Shown one piece after another: positions 23,979 through 32,666 of a DNA stretch of 33,828 nucleotides (its first letter is position 1; each line of letters begins with the position of its first letter). The DNA is from an uncultured bacterium (GTDB taxonomy: Bacteria; Desulfobacterota; BSN033; UBA1163), in contig CALIBK010000149.1 in the NCBI GenBank assembly GCA_938045955.1, positions 1-33,828 on the forward strand, in the 5' to 3' direction. Made by a program: the position numbers and the translations under genes. The notes under the pieces were generated by a model, which had not been told where the DNA came from, searched no databases, and was given only the letters and a program-made list of their open reading frames with translations.

Positions 23979-24949
23979 AAGATTTGAATGATCAGCTCAA
24001 GACTCTTATTCAAACCCCGTTGAAAGAGCTTCAGAGGGAGGCCTTTAGACTTCGAGCCCACCATTTTGGAAATCTTATCACTTTTTCCTTTCCCGGAATC
24101 GTCTCTTATTCAAATCCTCCCCACCCACTCTCTCAGAGTCGCTTTCCAGCCATCAGTATCACCGGGAGCCAATGCGAACTTCGGTGTAGCCATTGTCGGG
24201 GAAGGCTCCTTGAATCGATGATCCCCGCTGAAACCCCGGAGCTATTTTCGAAAACCATTGAGCAATTGCAATTGGCTGGAGCCCAGGGGATTCTGGTCAG
24301 CGGAGGAGCGAATCGAGAGGGAGAGGTCCCTTTGAGGAGTTTTATTCCTGCCATCCAAAGGCTAAAAGAAGTGGCTCCCCATTTTAAGGTCATTGTCCAC
24401 ACAGGACTTATTCAAAGAAAGGTGGCAGAAGAGTTAAGAGAGGCAAAGGTAGATCAGATTCTTATCGATGTGATTGGAGATGATGACACGATCCAGAAAA
24501 TTTATCGCCTTCATAAGCGGGTGGAAGACTATGAGGAGATTCTATGGATGCTCAAGGAGACCGGCCATCGCCTCGCCCCTCACCTGATTATCGGGCACCA
24601 CTTTGGGGAGATTAGAGGAGAATGGAGGGCCCTTGAGATGATCACCCGGGTTACGGTGGATTCTCTCGTTCTGGTCGTTATTAAGCCCCTTGATAAGAAT
24701 TGGCCCATGAGGATTCCCTCCCCTCTGGAGGTTTCAAGGATTTCAGCGATTGCGCGAATTCTTAATCCTGGGATTCCTATTCGAATGGGCTGCATCCGAC
24801 CGGCTCATTCCTCCAAAAAAGAGATGGAAAAAGGAGCCATTGACTCCGGAGTAAACACCATCGCCCTTCCCCTTCAGGGAACCATTGACTACGCCAAAGA
24901 GATCGGTCTCATAACCCAATTGACCGAAGTTTGTTGCAGTTTGGGTTAA
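23975..24949 (+). CDS. Radical SAM protein, LipS1/LipS2-type lipoyl synthase component (COG1856-like)
   Basis: The 324-residue second radical SAM enzyme of the operon has C67-x3-C71-x2-C74 (QCELRCSHC), then LLESMIPAETPE, GAQGILVSGGANREGEVPL, VIVHTGLI and LIDVIGDDDTIQKIYRLHK. The C-terminal region includes C273 in MGCIRPA and adjacent C320-C321 near the end, candidates for a second cluster. The pattern resembles the 'homologue of biotin synthetase' group COG1856. It begins with TTG, whose last bases overlap the previous stop (TTGA). No in-frame ATG lies near. Pairing with the preceding radical SAM protein and a lipoate ligase is the diagnostic context for a LipS1/LipS2 lipoyl synthase. Which member it is remains unresolved. 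Confidence 0.85.
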   Translation: MKDLNDQLKTLIQTPLKELQREAFRLRAHHFGNLITFSFPGIVSYSNPPHPLSQSRFPAISITGSQCELRCSHCRGRLLESMIPAETPELFSKTIEQLQLAGAQGILVSGGANREGEVPLRSFIPAIQRLKEVAPHFKVIVHTGLIQRKVAEELREAKVDQILIDVIGDDDTIQKIYRLHKRVEDYEEILWMLKETGHRLAPHLIIGHHFGEIRGEWRALEMITRVTVDSLVLVVIKPLDKNWPMRIPSPLEVSRISAIARILNPGIPIRMGCIRPAHSSKKEMEKGAIDSGVNTIALPLQGTIDYAKEIGLITQLTEVCCSLG

Positions 24950-24978
24950 CTGGGAAACTTTTAGCGATATGAGGTGAA

Positions 24979-25007
24979 TTGATTTTTTAATCCATACCAC
25001 TTATTAT
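24979..25007 (+). promoter_or_regulatory. Putative sigma-70 promoter of ppdK
   Basis: TTGATT (24979-24984), a 17-base spacer and TATTAT (25002-25007), in a 92-base gap. A TATACT at 25005-25010 is an alternative -10 with a 20-base spacer. A GAAGGA-type ribosome-binding site lies about 8 bases before the ppdK ATG. Confidence 0.45.
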
Positions 25008-25041
25008 ACTCTTAGAATTCAATAGAAGAGAAGGAAAGACA

Positions 25042-27867
25042 ATGAAGAGTCCAAAATATGTCTATCTTTTTGAGGAGGCAGATGGCAGGAATAAAAAGCT
25101 CTTCGGGGGTAAAGGAGCAGGCCTTGCAGAGATGACTCGAATGGGTCTTCCTGTTCCTCCTGGATTTATTGTCACCACCGAGGCCTGCCGTCATTACTAT
25201 GAGAATAAGAAGAGACTCCCTAAGGGCCTGATGGAAGAGGTTCAGGAAAATATAAAGAGGATTGAGGAGAAGACGGGGAAAATCTTTGGAAACCCACAGA
25301 ATCCACTTTTTTTCTCTGTTCGTTCCGGCGCAGCTATCTCCATGCCAGGAATGATGGATACCATCCTGAATCTGGGATTAAATGATGATACGGTGGAAGG
25401 GCTTATCCGAATCACTTCTGATGGAAGATTTGCCTTTGACGCCTTTCGTCGATTTATTCAGCTCTTCGGGAAGATCGCCTTAGGAGTGGATGAGAAAGAG
25501 TTTGATGAGATTCTGGAACGGACCAAACAGAAAGTGGGAGCCCTTTATGATACGGATCTTGATGCCGATCACCTCAAGGATATCTGTCATCAGTATCTTC
25601 TGTTGATCAAGAAGAAAAAAGGGATTCCTTTCCCTGAGGATCCTATGATTCAGCTGAGACTGGCGATCGAAGCGGTCTTTAAATCCTGGATGGGAAGAAG
25701 GGCTGTTGATTACCGGAGGGAATTTAACATCACCCCTGAGATGGCCGATGGAACCGCAGTCAATGTCTGTACGATGGTCTTTGGGAATATGGGGTTTGAT
25801 TCCGCCACCGGAGTTGCTTTTACGCGCGACCCGGCCACAGGAGAGAACATCCTCTACGGAGAGTACCTGGTCAATGCCCAGGGGGAGGATGTAGTGGCCG
25901 GCATCCGGACTCCAAAACCCCTTCAAGAAATGAAGAAGGAGATGCCAAAGACCTATCGAGAGTTGGAGAGAGTAAGAAAAATACTGGAGGAGCATTTTAG
26001 AGAAGTCCAGGATTTCGAATTCACGGTGGAAAAGGGGAATCTCTATATTCTTCAGACAAGAAACGGAAAGCTGAATGCTCAGGCCATCGTCAGGACCTCC
26101 AAGGAGATGGTTCAGGAAAGACTGATCACCAAGGAACAGGCCGTCCTCCGGTTAAAACCTTCGGATTTAGAACAGCTTCTTCACAGACGGATCGACCCTA
26201 ACTATAAAGGGAAGCCCATCGCCTCAGGATTAGCAGCCTCCCCGGGCGCTGCTTCGGGGAAGGCTGTCTTTGATGCAGATGAAGCGGAGCGATTGGGAAA
26301 GTTAGGGCATAAGGTCATTCTGGTGCGGGAAGAGACAAAGCCTGAAGACATTCATGGATTCTTCGCCTCTCAGGGGATTCTGACGAGTCGAGGAGGAAAA
26401 ACCTCCCATGCTGCAGTGGTAGCTCGAGGGATGGGAAAACCCTGTGTTTCGGGATGTGAGGCTCTTCGCATTGATCCAAAGGAAAGAATAGCTACCATTG
26501 AGAATATTACGATTCGGGAGGGAGATCTAATTACCATCGATGGTTCGAAGGGAGAGGTCTATCTGGGGGAGGTGCCCACCGTGGAGCCTGAGATCAGCAA
26601 AGATCTCCTGACCCTTTTGAGCTGGGCAGATGAGATAAGAACCTTGGGGGTTCGGGCCAATGCAGATACACCCGAAGATGCTATTCGGGCGAGACAGATG
26701 GGAGCGGAAGGGATTGGCCTCTGTCGTACAGAACGAATGTTTAATGCGGTAGACCGACTTCCAATCGTTCGAGAGATGATCCTTGCAGGAGATAAGAAAA
26801 AGAGGGCAGAGGCTGTGGCAAAGCTTCTCCCCCTCCAGAAGGGCGATTTTAAAGAGATCTTTCGGGCCATGAAAGGGTTACCGGTGACGATTCGTCTCCT
26901 TGACCCTCCCCTCCACGAATTCCTTCCATCCGCTGAAGAGTTAGCCGAGGAGTTGAGAAATCTCGAGACTCTGGAGTCCGCCCTCGCCTCCATGGAGAAT
27001 ATCTCGGAGGCAATGAAGTACCTTGATACCCGCTCAAGAGAATCCTTAAAACTCCTTGAGCACGTGGCTTCCGATATTGCCGAAATTAAAGAAAAGAGAT
27101 TGGATAAAAAACTGATCCGAAAACAACGAGAGACCCTCCGGAAGGTAAAAGAGATGATGGAAGTCAATCCCATGCTCGGGCATCGGGGAGTCAGGTTAGG
27201 AATTACTTACCCGGAGATCTATAAGATGCAGATTCAGGCCATTCTCGAAGCCGCAGCGGAATTAATCAAAGAGGGCTTGGAGGTGCAGCCTGAGATTATG
27301 GTTCCCCAGGTCTGTACCGCTCAGGAATTAAAATGGGTTTATCAATTAGCTAAAAAAGTCCAACGGGATGTAGAGAAACGATATGGAGTGAAGGTTCAAT
27401 ATAAATTTGGAACGATGATAGAAGTCGTCAGGGCCTGTATGAGGGCGGGCCGTTTGGCAGAAGTCGCGGATTTCTTCTCTTTTGGAACGAATGATCTCAC
27501 CCAGGCCACCTTCTCCTTCTCAAGGGAGGATGCAGAGAATAAATTCCTTCCCCTCTATAACCAGTGGAAGATCCTCCAGGACAATCCCTTCGAGGTTCTG
27601 GATGTGAAAGGAGTTGGAAGACTGATGATGATTACGATTGAATGGGGAAGAAGAACAAAACCCGATTTAAAGATTGGAATCTGCGGGGAACATGGGGGGC
27701 ATCCTGAATCCATCGAGTTCTGTCATTCCATTGGACTCTCTTACGTAAGCTGTTCGGTTCCGAGGCTCCCCATCGCTCGATTGGCCGCTGCTCATGCCAA
27801 ACTGAAGGAACAGGAAAAAAAGAAGTCCACCACTGCCGACCTCGACTATACTAGTGTGTTATTTTAA
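25042..27867 (+). CDS. ppdK: Pyruvate, phosphate dikinase with an extra helical insertion
   Basis: Interconverts pyruvate + ATP + Pi and PEP + AMP + PPi in the cytoplasm. The N-terminal nucleotide-binding domain has GGKGAGLAEMTRMGLPVPPGF (about 22-42) and FFSVRSGAAISMPGMMDTILNLG. The central swivelling domain has GGKTSHAAVVARGMG with phospho-carrier H456. The C-terminal PEP/pyruvate barrel has GLCRTERMF, LLDPPLHEFLP and the catalytic cysteine C881 (ICGEHGG). The protein has 941 residues against about 875 in the Clostridium symbiosum enzyme (H455, C831). The His site is in register and the Cys is shifted by 50, so the extra length lies between, after HEFLP, in a Lys/Glu/Leu-rich helical stretch (about residues 636-705). 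The 3' end overlaps the convergent gene by 9 bases. Confidence 0.97.
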   Translation: MKSPKYVYLFEEADGRNKKLFGGKGAGLAEMTRMGLPVPPGFIVTTEACRHYYENKKRLPKGLMEEVQENIKRIEEKTGKIFGNPQNPLFFSVRSGAAISMPGMMDTILNLGLNDDTVEGLIRITSDGRFAFDAFRRFIQLFGKIALGVDEKEFDEILERTKQKVGALYDTDLDADHLKDICHQYLLLIKKKKGIPFPEDPMIQLRLAIEAVFKSWMGRRAVDYRREFNITPEMADGTAVNVCTMVFGNMGFDSATGVAFTRDPATGENILYGEYLVNAQGEDVVAGIRTPKPLQEMKKEMPKTYRELERVRKILEEHFREVQDFEFTVEKGNLYILQTRNGKLNAQAIVRTSKEMVQERLITKEQAVLRLKPSDLEQLLHRRIDPNYKGKPIASGLAASPGAASGKAVFDADEAERLGKLGHKVILVREETKPEDIHGFFASQGILTSRGGKTSHAAVVARGMGKPCVSGCEALRIDPKERIATIENITIREGDLITIDGSKGEVYLGEVPTVEPEISKDLLTLLSWADEIRTLGVRANADTPEDAIRARQMGAEGIGLCRTERMFNAVDRLPIVREMILAGDKKKRAEAVAKLLPLQKGDFKEIFRAMKGLPVTIRLLDPPLHEFLPSAEELAEELRNLETLESALASMENISEAMKYLDTRSRESLKLLEHVASDIAEIKEKRLDKKLIRKQRETLRKVKEMMEVNPMLGHRGVRLGITYPEIYKMQIQAILEAAAELIKEGLEVQPEIMVPQVCTAQELKWVYQLAKKVQRDVEKRYGVKVQYKFGTMIEVVRACMRAGRLAEVADFFSFGTNDLTQATFSFSREDAENKFLPLYNQWKILQDNPFEVLDVKGVGRLMMITIEWGRRTKPDLKIGICGEHGGHPESIEFCHSIGLSYVSCSVPRLPIARLAAAHAKLKEQEKKKSTTADLDYTSVLF

Positions 27868-29619
27868 ATCCAGAAGTTTTCTATCCTTAACTCGAACATA
27901 ACCTCGATGGGTGATCCGGAGATGAGGAATGGCAGGGGTGCTCAAGGTATCCACGGTGAGGATGGGTTTCTCCCACCTCACCCCATTCTCTCTTAAAGAG
28001 TCTTCAAGGTGCTTCATTTCTTCCTTTATTTTTTTCATCGGTTTTAAAGAAACCAGACCACAAAGCGGGGCAGGGAACTCTGAAACGACTTCCTTTCCAA
28101 TGGCAAAGACACCACCCCCCTGGTTCTCTCTTAATCGCTCAATCACAGTATCCATCGACTCTGGATCATATCCAACGACAATCATGGCCGGGCTATCCCA
28201 GCTCATGGTGGTTCCATAAGCACCCCTCTGAAGGCCAAATCCCTTAAGAAGTCCCATAAAGGACCCCTCCTTATTAAGTCGATCAATTGCAAGAACCATG
28301 AGGATATCTTTTGAGGCTTCCGGGTCATCGAGATTGATGATCTTCTCCTGAGTGACCAGTCGAGTGACCAATTCCATGACCCTTACCTTTCCCTGGATCG
28401 GAAAGGGGTGAAGAAAAACCTTTCCAGGATTGACCGTATTAAACATCCGTTCAGGGAAATAAAAGGGTTTGGGTTCCACGAGGGATTTTCCCTCTTTGTA
28501 GATGACTTTCCCATCACAGAGAATTAACCGGGGAGAAAAGTCATCGAGGGCAGGAATAAGAACCAGATCTGCCATCTTTCCGGGAGAGATAGAGCCAATG
28601 ACGGGGTCGAGACGAAAATGTTCTGCCACATTAAGGGTCACCATCTGATAAAGGATTCTGGGATCTATCCCTGATCGCAGTGCTCTTTTAATAGAAGCAT
28701 CAAGATATCCTTCTTCTACAAAGTCTTGGGGGTCCACTCCATCGGTGCAAAGGATGAGCCTTCGAAAGTCCATCTTTCTATGAAAAATCCCTTGAACCGC
28801 AGGGAGTTCCCGCCGGATGGAACCCTCTCTGATCATTACCCAGTAACCGAGTCTAAGCCTTTTAAGGACTTCCTCTTCCGTGATGGGCTCATGACATGAG
28901 GAGAATCCATAAGTGGTATAAGCTTGGAGCTTACGGTCAGAGGCTCCTGCAGTATGACCCTCGATGACCTTTCCCAGGGGAGAGGTCATCGCAATCCATT
29001 CCCTTAGCCGTTCACTTTGGTTTCCCTCCAGAAACATATTTCCCCAGTAGATTTCTCCAATTCCCACACAACGGGAATCTTTGATAAAGAATAAGAATTC
29101 TTCCTTAGAGATTGCCATGACCTCCTCTGAAGGGGTGAGACCACAGACCGGAGGGAGTGTATAATAGAATCGAACAGGTTGTCCTTCAAAACCTTTGAGC
29201 GGATATTCGATTCCATCCCTTCCGGAGATCGCTGCCGTCTCCATCAGTTCAGTGACCACCGTGGTCACTCCCGTGGGGATAAGGTATCTGATAAACTCTT
29301 CAATTCCATAGCGATTGCAGACGGCATGGGTATGACCATCGATTAATCCTGGAAGAAGGACCATCCCCTCTGCGTCAATCTCAACCGTCTTTTCATCTTT
29401 AGAAGGATCTGAATCAGGTCCTACGTAAGCAATTCTCCTATCTTTAATCCAGACGGATTCCCGATCTGTTAGTTCCCTTGTAAAGACATTGAAAATCTTT
29501 CCTCCACGGATGATCAGGTCCGGAGGTCGTTCCCCTAAGGCCACCTCACTGAGGAGTTTCATCTTCTGTAATTCTTCCATTTTGACCTCCATCCCCTCTC
29601 TCCCTCTCCAAGGATTCAT
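27859..29619 (-). CDS. ade: Adenine deaminase-like amidohydrolase with altered motifs
   Basis: A 586-residue protein with the adenine deaminase (Ade) layout: N-terminal beta-sandwich part (LIIRGGKIFNVFTRE), metal-dependent barrel and C-terminal Ade domain (GSISPGKMADLVL, then GAYGTTMSWDSPAMIVVG and GGGVFAIGKEVVSEFPAPLCGL). Expected metal ligands are H96-x-H98, E189, H222, H243 and D293. Two family motifs deviate: the stretch after HxH reads HTHAVCNRY rather than HxHIESS, and CTDD reads CTDG. Adenine to hypoxanthine is the default activity, but a different amidine or lactam substrate is possible. The ATG at 29619 has AGGAG 7 bases upstream; an ATG at 29580 preceded by GGAGG is an alternative. 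It lies 24 bases after uvrB. Confidence 0.85.
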   Translation of the reverse strand: MNPWRGREGMEVKMEELQKMKLLSEVALGERPPDLIIRGGKIFNVFTRELTDRESVWIKDRRIAYVGPDSDPSKDEKTVEIDAEGMVLLPGLIDGHTHAVCNRYGIEEFIRYLIPTGVTTVVTELMETAAISGRDGIEYPLKGFEGQPVRFYYTLPPVCGLTPSEEVMAISKEEFLFFIKDSRCVGIGEIYWGNMFLEGNQSERLREWIAMTSPLGKVIEGHTAGASDRKLQAYTTYGFSSCHEPITEEEVLKRLRLGYWVMIREGSIRRELPAVQGIFHRKMDFRRLILCTDGVDPQDFVEEGYLDASIKRALRSGIDPRILYQMVTLNVAEHFRLDPVIGSISPGKMADLVLIPALDDFSPRLILCDGKVIYKEGKSLVEPKPFYFPERMFNTVNPGKVFLHPFPIQGKVRVMELVTRLVTQEKIINLDDPEASKDILMVLAIDRLNKEGSFMGLLKGFGLQRGAYGTTMSWDSPAMIVVGYDPESMDTVIERLRENQGGGVFAIGKEVVSEFPAPLCGLVSLKPMKKIKEEMKHLEDSLRENGVRWEKPILTVDTLSTPAIPHLRITHRGYVRVKDRKLLDLK

Positions 29620-29643
29620 GAACCTTCTCCTGGTATTCCCTTT

Positions 29644-31638
29644 TTAGCTAAACTTTAATGCTAACTCCTCAAGTCTTTGAATTCGGTCTCGAATCTCCGC
29701 CGCTCGTTCAAACTCAAGCCGTCTTGCCGCCTCCATCATTTCTTTTTTTAATCTTTCAATTCTGAGGGGAATCTCTTTTAAAGAAAGATATTCCTCCTTC
29801 GCCTCTGAAACGACCGGGACCGTAAAGTAATCCGCCTCATAAATAGAACTTAAAATATCTCGAACCGATTTTTGGATACTCTGAGGAGTAATTCCATGGG
29901 TTTTGTTATACTCTTCCTGAATCCTCCTCCTTCGATTGGTCTCCGAGATAGCCTGGTTCATTGCCCCTGTTATTTTATCCGCATAAAGAATGACCTTTCC
30001 ATTTATGTTTCTGGCGGCCCGGCCAAAGGTCTGGATGAGCGATTTCTCTGAACGAAGGAATCCTTCCTTATCTGCATCCAGGATGGCCACCAAGGAGACC
30101 TCTGGAAGATCCAAACCCTCTCTTAAAAGGTTGATCCCGATAAGGACATCGAACTTTCCTAATCGAAGGTCTCGGAGGATCTCCACCCGATCCAGAGTAT
30201 CGATGTCTGAGTGGAGATATTTGACTCGAATCCCGAGATCCGAATAATATTCCGTGAGGTCTTCTGCCATTCGTTTCGTGAGGGTAGTGACCAGAACCCT
30301 TTCTTTTCGCTTCACCCGCTTCTGAATCTCCTCGAAAAGATCGTCCACCTGACTCGTAGCGGGTTTTACCTCGAGGAGAGGATCACTCAAACCCGTTGGA
30401 CGAATGATCTGCTCGATGACTCTGCCCTGACTCTTCTCCATTTCATACTCACCGGGTGTGGCCGAAACGTAGATCACCTGATTCACCCGTTCTTCAAATT
30501 CCTCAAATCTGAGAGGACGATTATCCAGTGCAGAAGGGAGACGAAAGCCATACTCCACCAACGTCTCCTTCCTTGAACGATCCCCTCGATACATTCCAAC
30601 AAGCTGAGGGATGGTCACATGACTTTCATCGATAAATAGAAGATAATCCTTAGGATAGTAGTCCAGAAGCGTGGGGGGAGGTTCCCCCGGTCTTCTCCCT
30701 GTGAGATGCCGGGAGTAGTTCTCGATCCCCTTGCAGTAGCCCAATTCTTGAAGCATCTCGAGGTCAAAGTTGGTCCTCTCTTCCAGTCTCTGAGCCTCAA
30801 GCAGACGATTCCGGGATTTAAACCAGGCCACCCGTTCGCGGAGTTCTTCCCGAATGGATCGGATGGCTTGATGGAGTTGATCGGCAGGAGTGACATAGTG
30901 GCTTCCCGGATAGATAGGAACTTTTTCCAGAGATTGAAGGGTTTTGCCCCTCAGGGGATCGATCTCTGAAAGGGCTTTGACTCGATCTCCTAAAAGTTCG
31001 ATACGGATTGCCCGATTTTCTTCATGAGCAGGAAAAACATCGATCACATCACCTCGAACACGGAAGGTTCCCCTGTGAAAATCGAGATCGTTCCGCTCGT
31101 ATAGAATCTCGACCAATTTAGAAAGGATTTCTTCTCTTGAAATCTCCATTCCTCTTTCAAGATAGAGGAGCATCCCGTGGTAGGCTTCTGGAGAACCCAA
31201 TCCATAGATGCAGGAAACACTCGCCACAATGATCACGTCATTTCTCTCGAGAAGGGAACGCGTGGCGGCGTGACGCATCTTATCGATCTTTTCATTGATC
31301 TGAGTGTCTTTTTCAATATACGTATCGGTCGAGGGGATATAGGCTTCGGGTTGATAATAGTCATAGTAGCTGACAAAGAATTCGACGGCATTTTCTGGAA
31401 AAAGTTCTTTGAATTCTCCATAGAGCTGGGCCGCGAGGGTCTTATTGTGAGAAATTACCAGGGTAGGTTTTTGAACCCTTTCAATTACATTGGCCATCGT
31501 GAAGGTCTTTCCTGAACCCGTCACTCCCAGCAACACCTGATGACGGACTCCCTTCAAGACCCCTTCACTTAGAGCCTCAATGGCTTTCGGCTGATCTCCT
31601 TTCGGCTTAAATTCAGAAACCAGTCTAAATCGATTCAC
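29644..31638 (-). CDS. uvrB: Excinuclease ABC subunit B
   Basis: The DNA-damage recognition helicase of nucleotide excision repair. It has 664 residues: [14 protein letters not shown] opening, Walker A GVTGSGKT (38-45), the beta-hairpin [21 protein letters not shown], the DESH box (FIDESHVT), motif V/VI ([26 protein letters not shown]) and a C-terminal UVR motif that binds UvrC. The start codon is GTG, fixed by the conserved N terminus; no Shine-Dalgarno is seen. Instead a perfect 20-base palindrome ends 2 bases before the GTG. It is downstream of the DUF362 gene by 55 bases and followed by the Ade-like gene by 24. Confidence 0.98.
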   Translation of the reverse strand: MNRFRLVSEFKPKGDQPKAIEALSEGVLKGVRHQVLLGVTGSGKTFTMANVIERVQKPTLVISHNKTLAAQLYGEFKELFPENAVEFFVSYYDYYQPEAYIPSTDTYIEKDTQINEKIDKMRHAATRSLLERNDVIIVASVSCIYGLGSPEAYHGMLLYLERGMEISREEILSKLVEILYERNDLDFHRGTFRVRGDVIDVFPAHEENRAIRIELLGDRVKALSEIDPLRGKTLQSLEKVPIYPGSHYVTPADQLHQAIRSIREELRERVAWFKSRNRLLEAQRLEERTNFDLEMLQELGYCKGIENYSRHLTGRRPGEPPPTLLDYYPKDYLLFIDESHVTIPQLVGMYRGDRSRKETLVEYGFRLPSALDNRPLRFEEFEERVNQVIYVSATPGEYEMEKSQGRVIEQIIRPTGLSDPLLEVKPATSQVDDLFEEIQKRVKRKERVLVTTLTKRMAEDLTEYYSDLGIRVKYLHSDIDTLDRVEILRDLRLGKFDVLIGINLLREGLDLPEVSLVAILDADKEGFLRSEKSLIQTFGRAARNINGKVILYADKITGAMNQAISETNRRRRIQEEYNKTHGITPQSIQKSVRDILSSIYEADYFTVPVVSEAKEEYLSLKEIPLRIERLKKEMMEAARRLEFERAAEIRDRIQRLEELALKFS

Positions 31639-31640
31639 AA

Positions 31641-31660
31641 ATTTTATTTTAAAATAAAAT
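31641..31660. repeat. Perfect 20-base AT palindrome abutting the uvrB start
   Basis: ATTTTATTTTAAAATAAAAT is its own reverse complement over 20 bases and contains only A and T. It lies 2 bases upstream of the GTG start of uvrB, in the place of a ribosome-binding site or a promoter/operator. It could be a repressor site, an AT-rich promoter element or a weak RNA hairpin; it does not look like a Gram-negative LexA box. Confidence 0.6.
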
Positions 31661-31693
31661 AGAGGGGGTGGAAAGGAGAATAGTCTTGAGGAA

Positions 31694-32641
31694 TCAGGTC
31701 ACATTGATTCGCTTAATACGAACTTTATTGAGATTAATCTCTCCGAGTCCGGATTCGGAGGCAAGTTTGATGAATTTGATCTCCTCGGGACGGAAGGGTT
31801 TTCCGGTTCTGGGATTTTTAAAGAAACCCGAAGCGTAAGCATCCACCGCGACAATATCCGTAGAGGTAATGACCTCTCCCGGAGATTCCACCTTTCCGGG
31901 TCCCTTGGGACCATTGGTGGTCAGAATCCGGATTGCGTCCATCACCACCAGGTCCGGTTTTCGAAGGGTATTAATATCTGCAATCGATTGATGGAGATCA
32001 ATCTTATGGAGAAGTTCCATATCCCAGACAATTCCAATCAGGTTCTTCATTCCGAGGGTCAGCTCAGCGGCAAAGTGATGTTTCGGAATCGGGAAATTGA
32101 TAAAGACATCGGCTTCAAGGACCTCTTTAAGAACCTCGGCATTCTTGAGTTTCTTCCCTTTGGAGATTTCCACTTTTTTATAGACATTCCTTCCATGTCC
32201 GGAGAGGACTTCTGCCCCTGCCTTCTGTCCGGCCTCTTTCAGACCTGTTCGAACGAAGGTGAATTGATGATTGTCACAGGTATGATCCCAGACCGCTACC
32301 CGAACGGCACCCGCCTCATAGCACATTTTGACCAGTGCGTAGAGAAGCTCTGGGTTATTGGTACAGGCCTGCTCCGGGGTTCTTGCCCAGGCGATATTGG
32401 CCTTGATCACCACTTTCTGACCCTTCTTGACAAACCGCCCCATTCCTCCGAGAGGAGCCATCGCGGCCTGAAGGAGTTGGGCTGGAGTTCCATTCTTCGC
32501 AATCACGAGATCCGGCTCCTCTGCTGCATGGACCAGCGTCCCGTAGAAGGGAAGTTTATTCCCTATTAAAGGAAGGGCCATGCCCAATGAGGCTCCTCTT
32601 ATAAATTCTCTCCGATTCAATCTTTTCTTAAATAAATTCAT
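31694..32641 (-). CDS. Tat-exported DUF362 domain protein
   Basis: A 315-residue DUF362 (PF04015) protein of unknown reaction. It begins with a twin-arginine signal: R10-R11 in NRREFIRG, a hydrophobic stretch [11 protein letters not shown], and a likely AxA-type cleavage after about residue 40 (VHAA). Tat export implies folding, often with a cofactor, before crossing to the periplasm. Domain motifs include [83 protein letters not shown] and [11 protein letters not shown]. There is no ferredoxin-type CxxCxxC cluster motif, unlike some longer family members. It follows the propeller gene by 25 bases and is probably co-transcribed. Confidence 0.87.
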   Translation of the reverse strand: MNLFKKRLNRREFIRGASLGMALPLIGNKLPFYGTLVHAAEEPDLVIAKNGTPAQLLQAAMAPLGGMGRFVKKGQKVVIKANIAWARTPEQACTNNPELLYALVKMCYEAGAVRVAVWDHTCDNHQFTFVRTGLKEAGQKAGAEVLSGHGRNVYKKVEISKGKKLKNAEVLKEVLEADVFINFPIPKHHFAAELTLGMKNLIGIVWDMELLHKIDLHQSIADINTLRKPDLVVMDAIRILTTNGPKGPGKVESPGEVITSTDIVAVDAYASGFFKNPRTGKPFRPEEIKFIKLASESGLGEINLNKVRIKRINVT

Positions 32642-32666
32642 CGATGGCTCTCCTCTCCCCTTTCCC

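Noticed and set aside
26559-27173. 204-codon minus-strand open frame
   Set aside because: Antisense to ppdK; Arg/Ser-rich translation typical of a shadow frame.
27840-27890. Terminator at the convergent ppdK/adenine-deaminase-like junction
   Set aside because: The two stop codons overlap by 9 bases and no stem-loop with a T tract is visible on either strand.
31988-32569. 193-codon plus-strand open frame
   Set aside because: Antisense to the DUF362 gene, whose Tat signal and domain blocks are clear.
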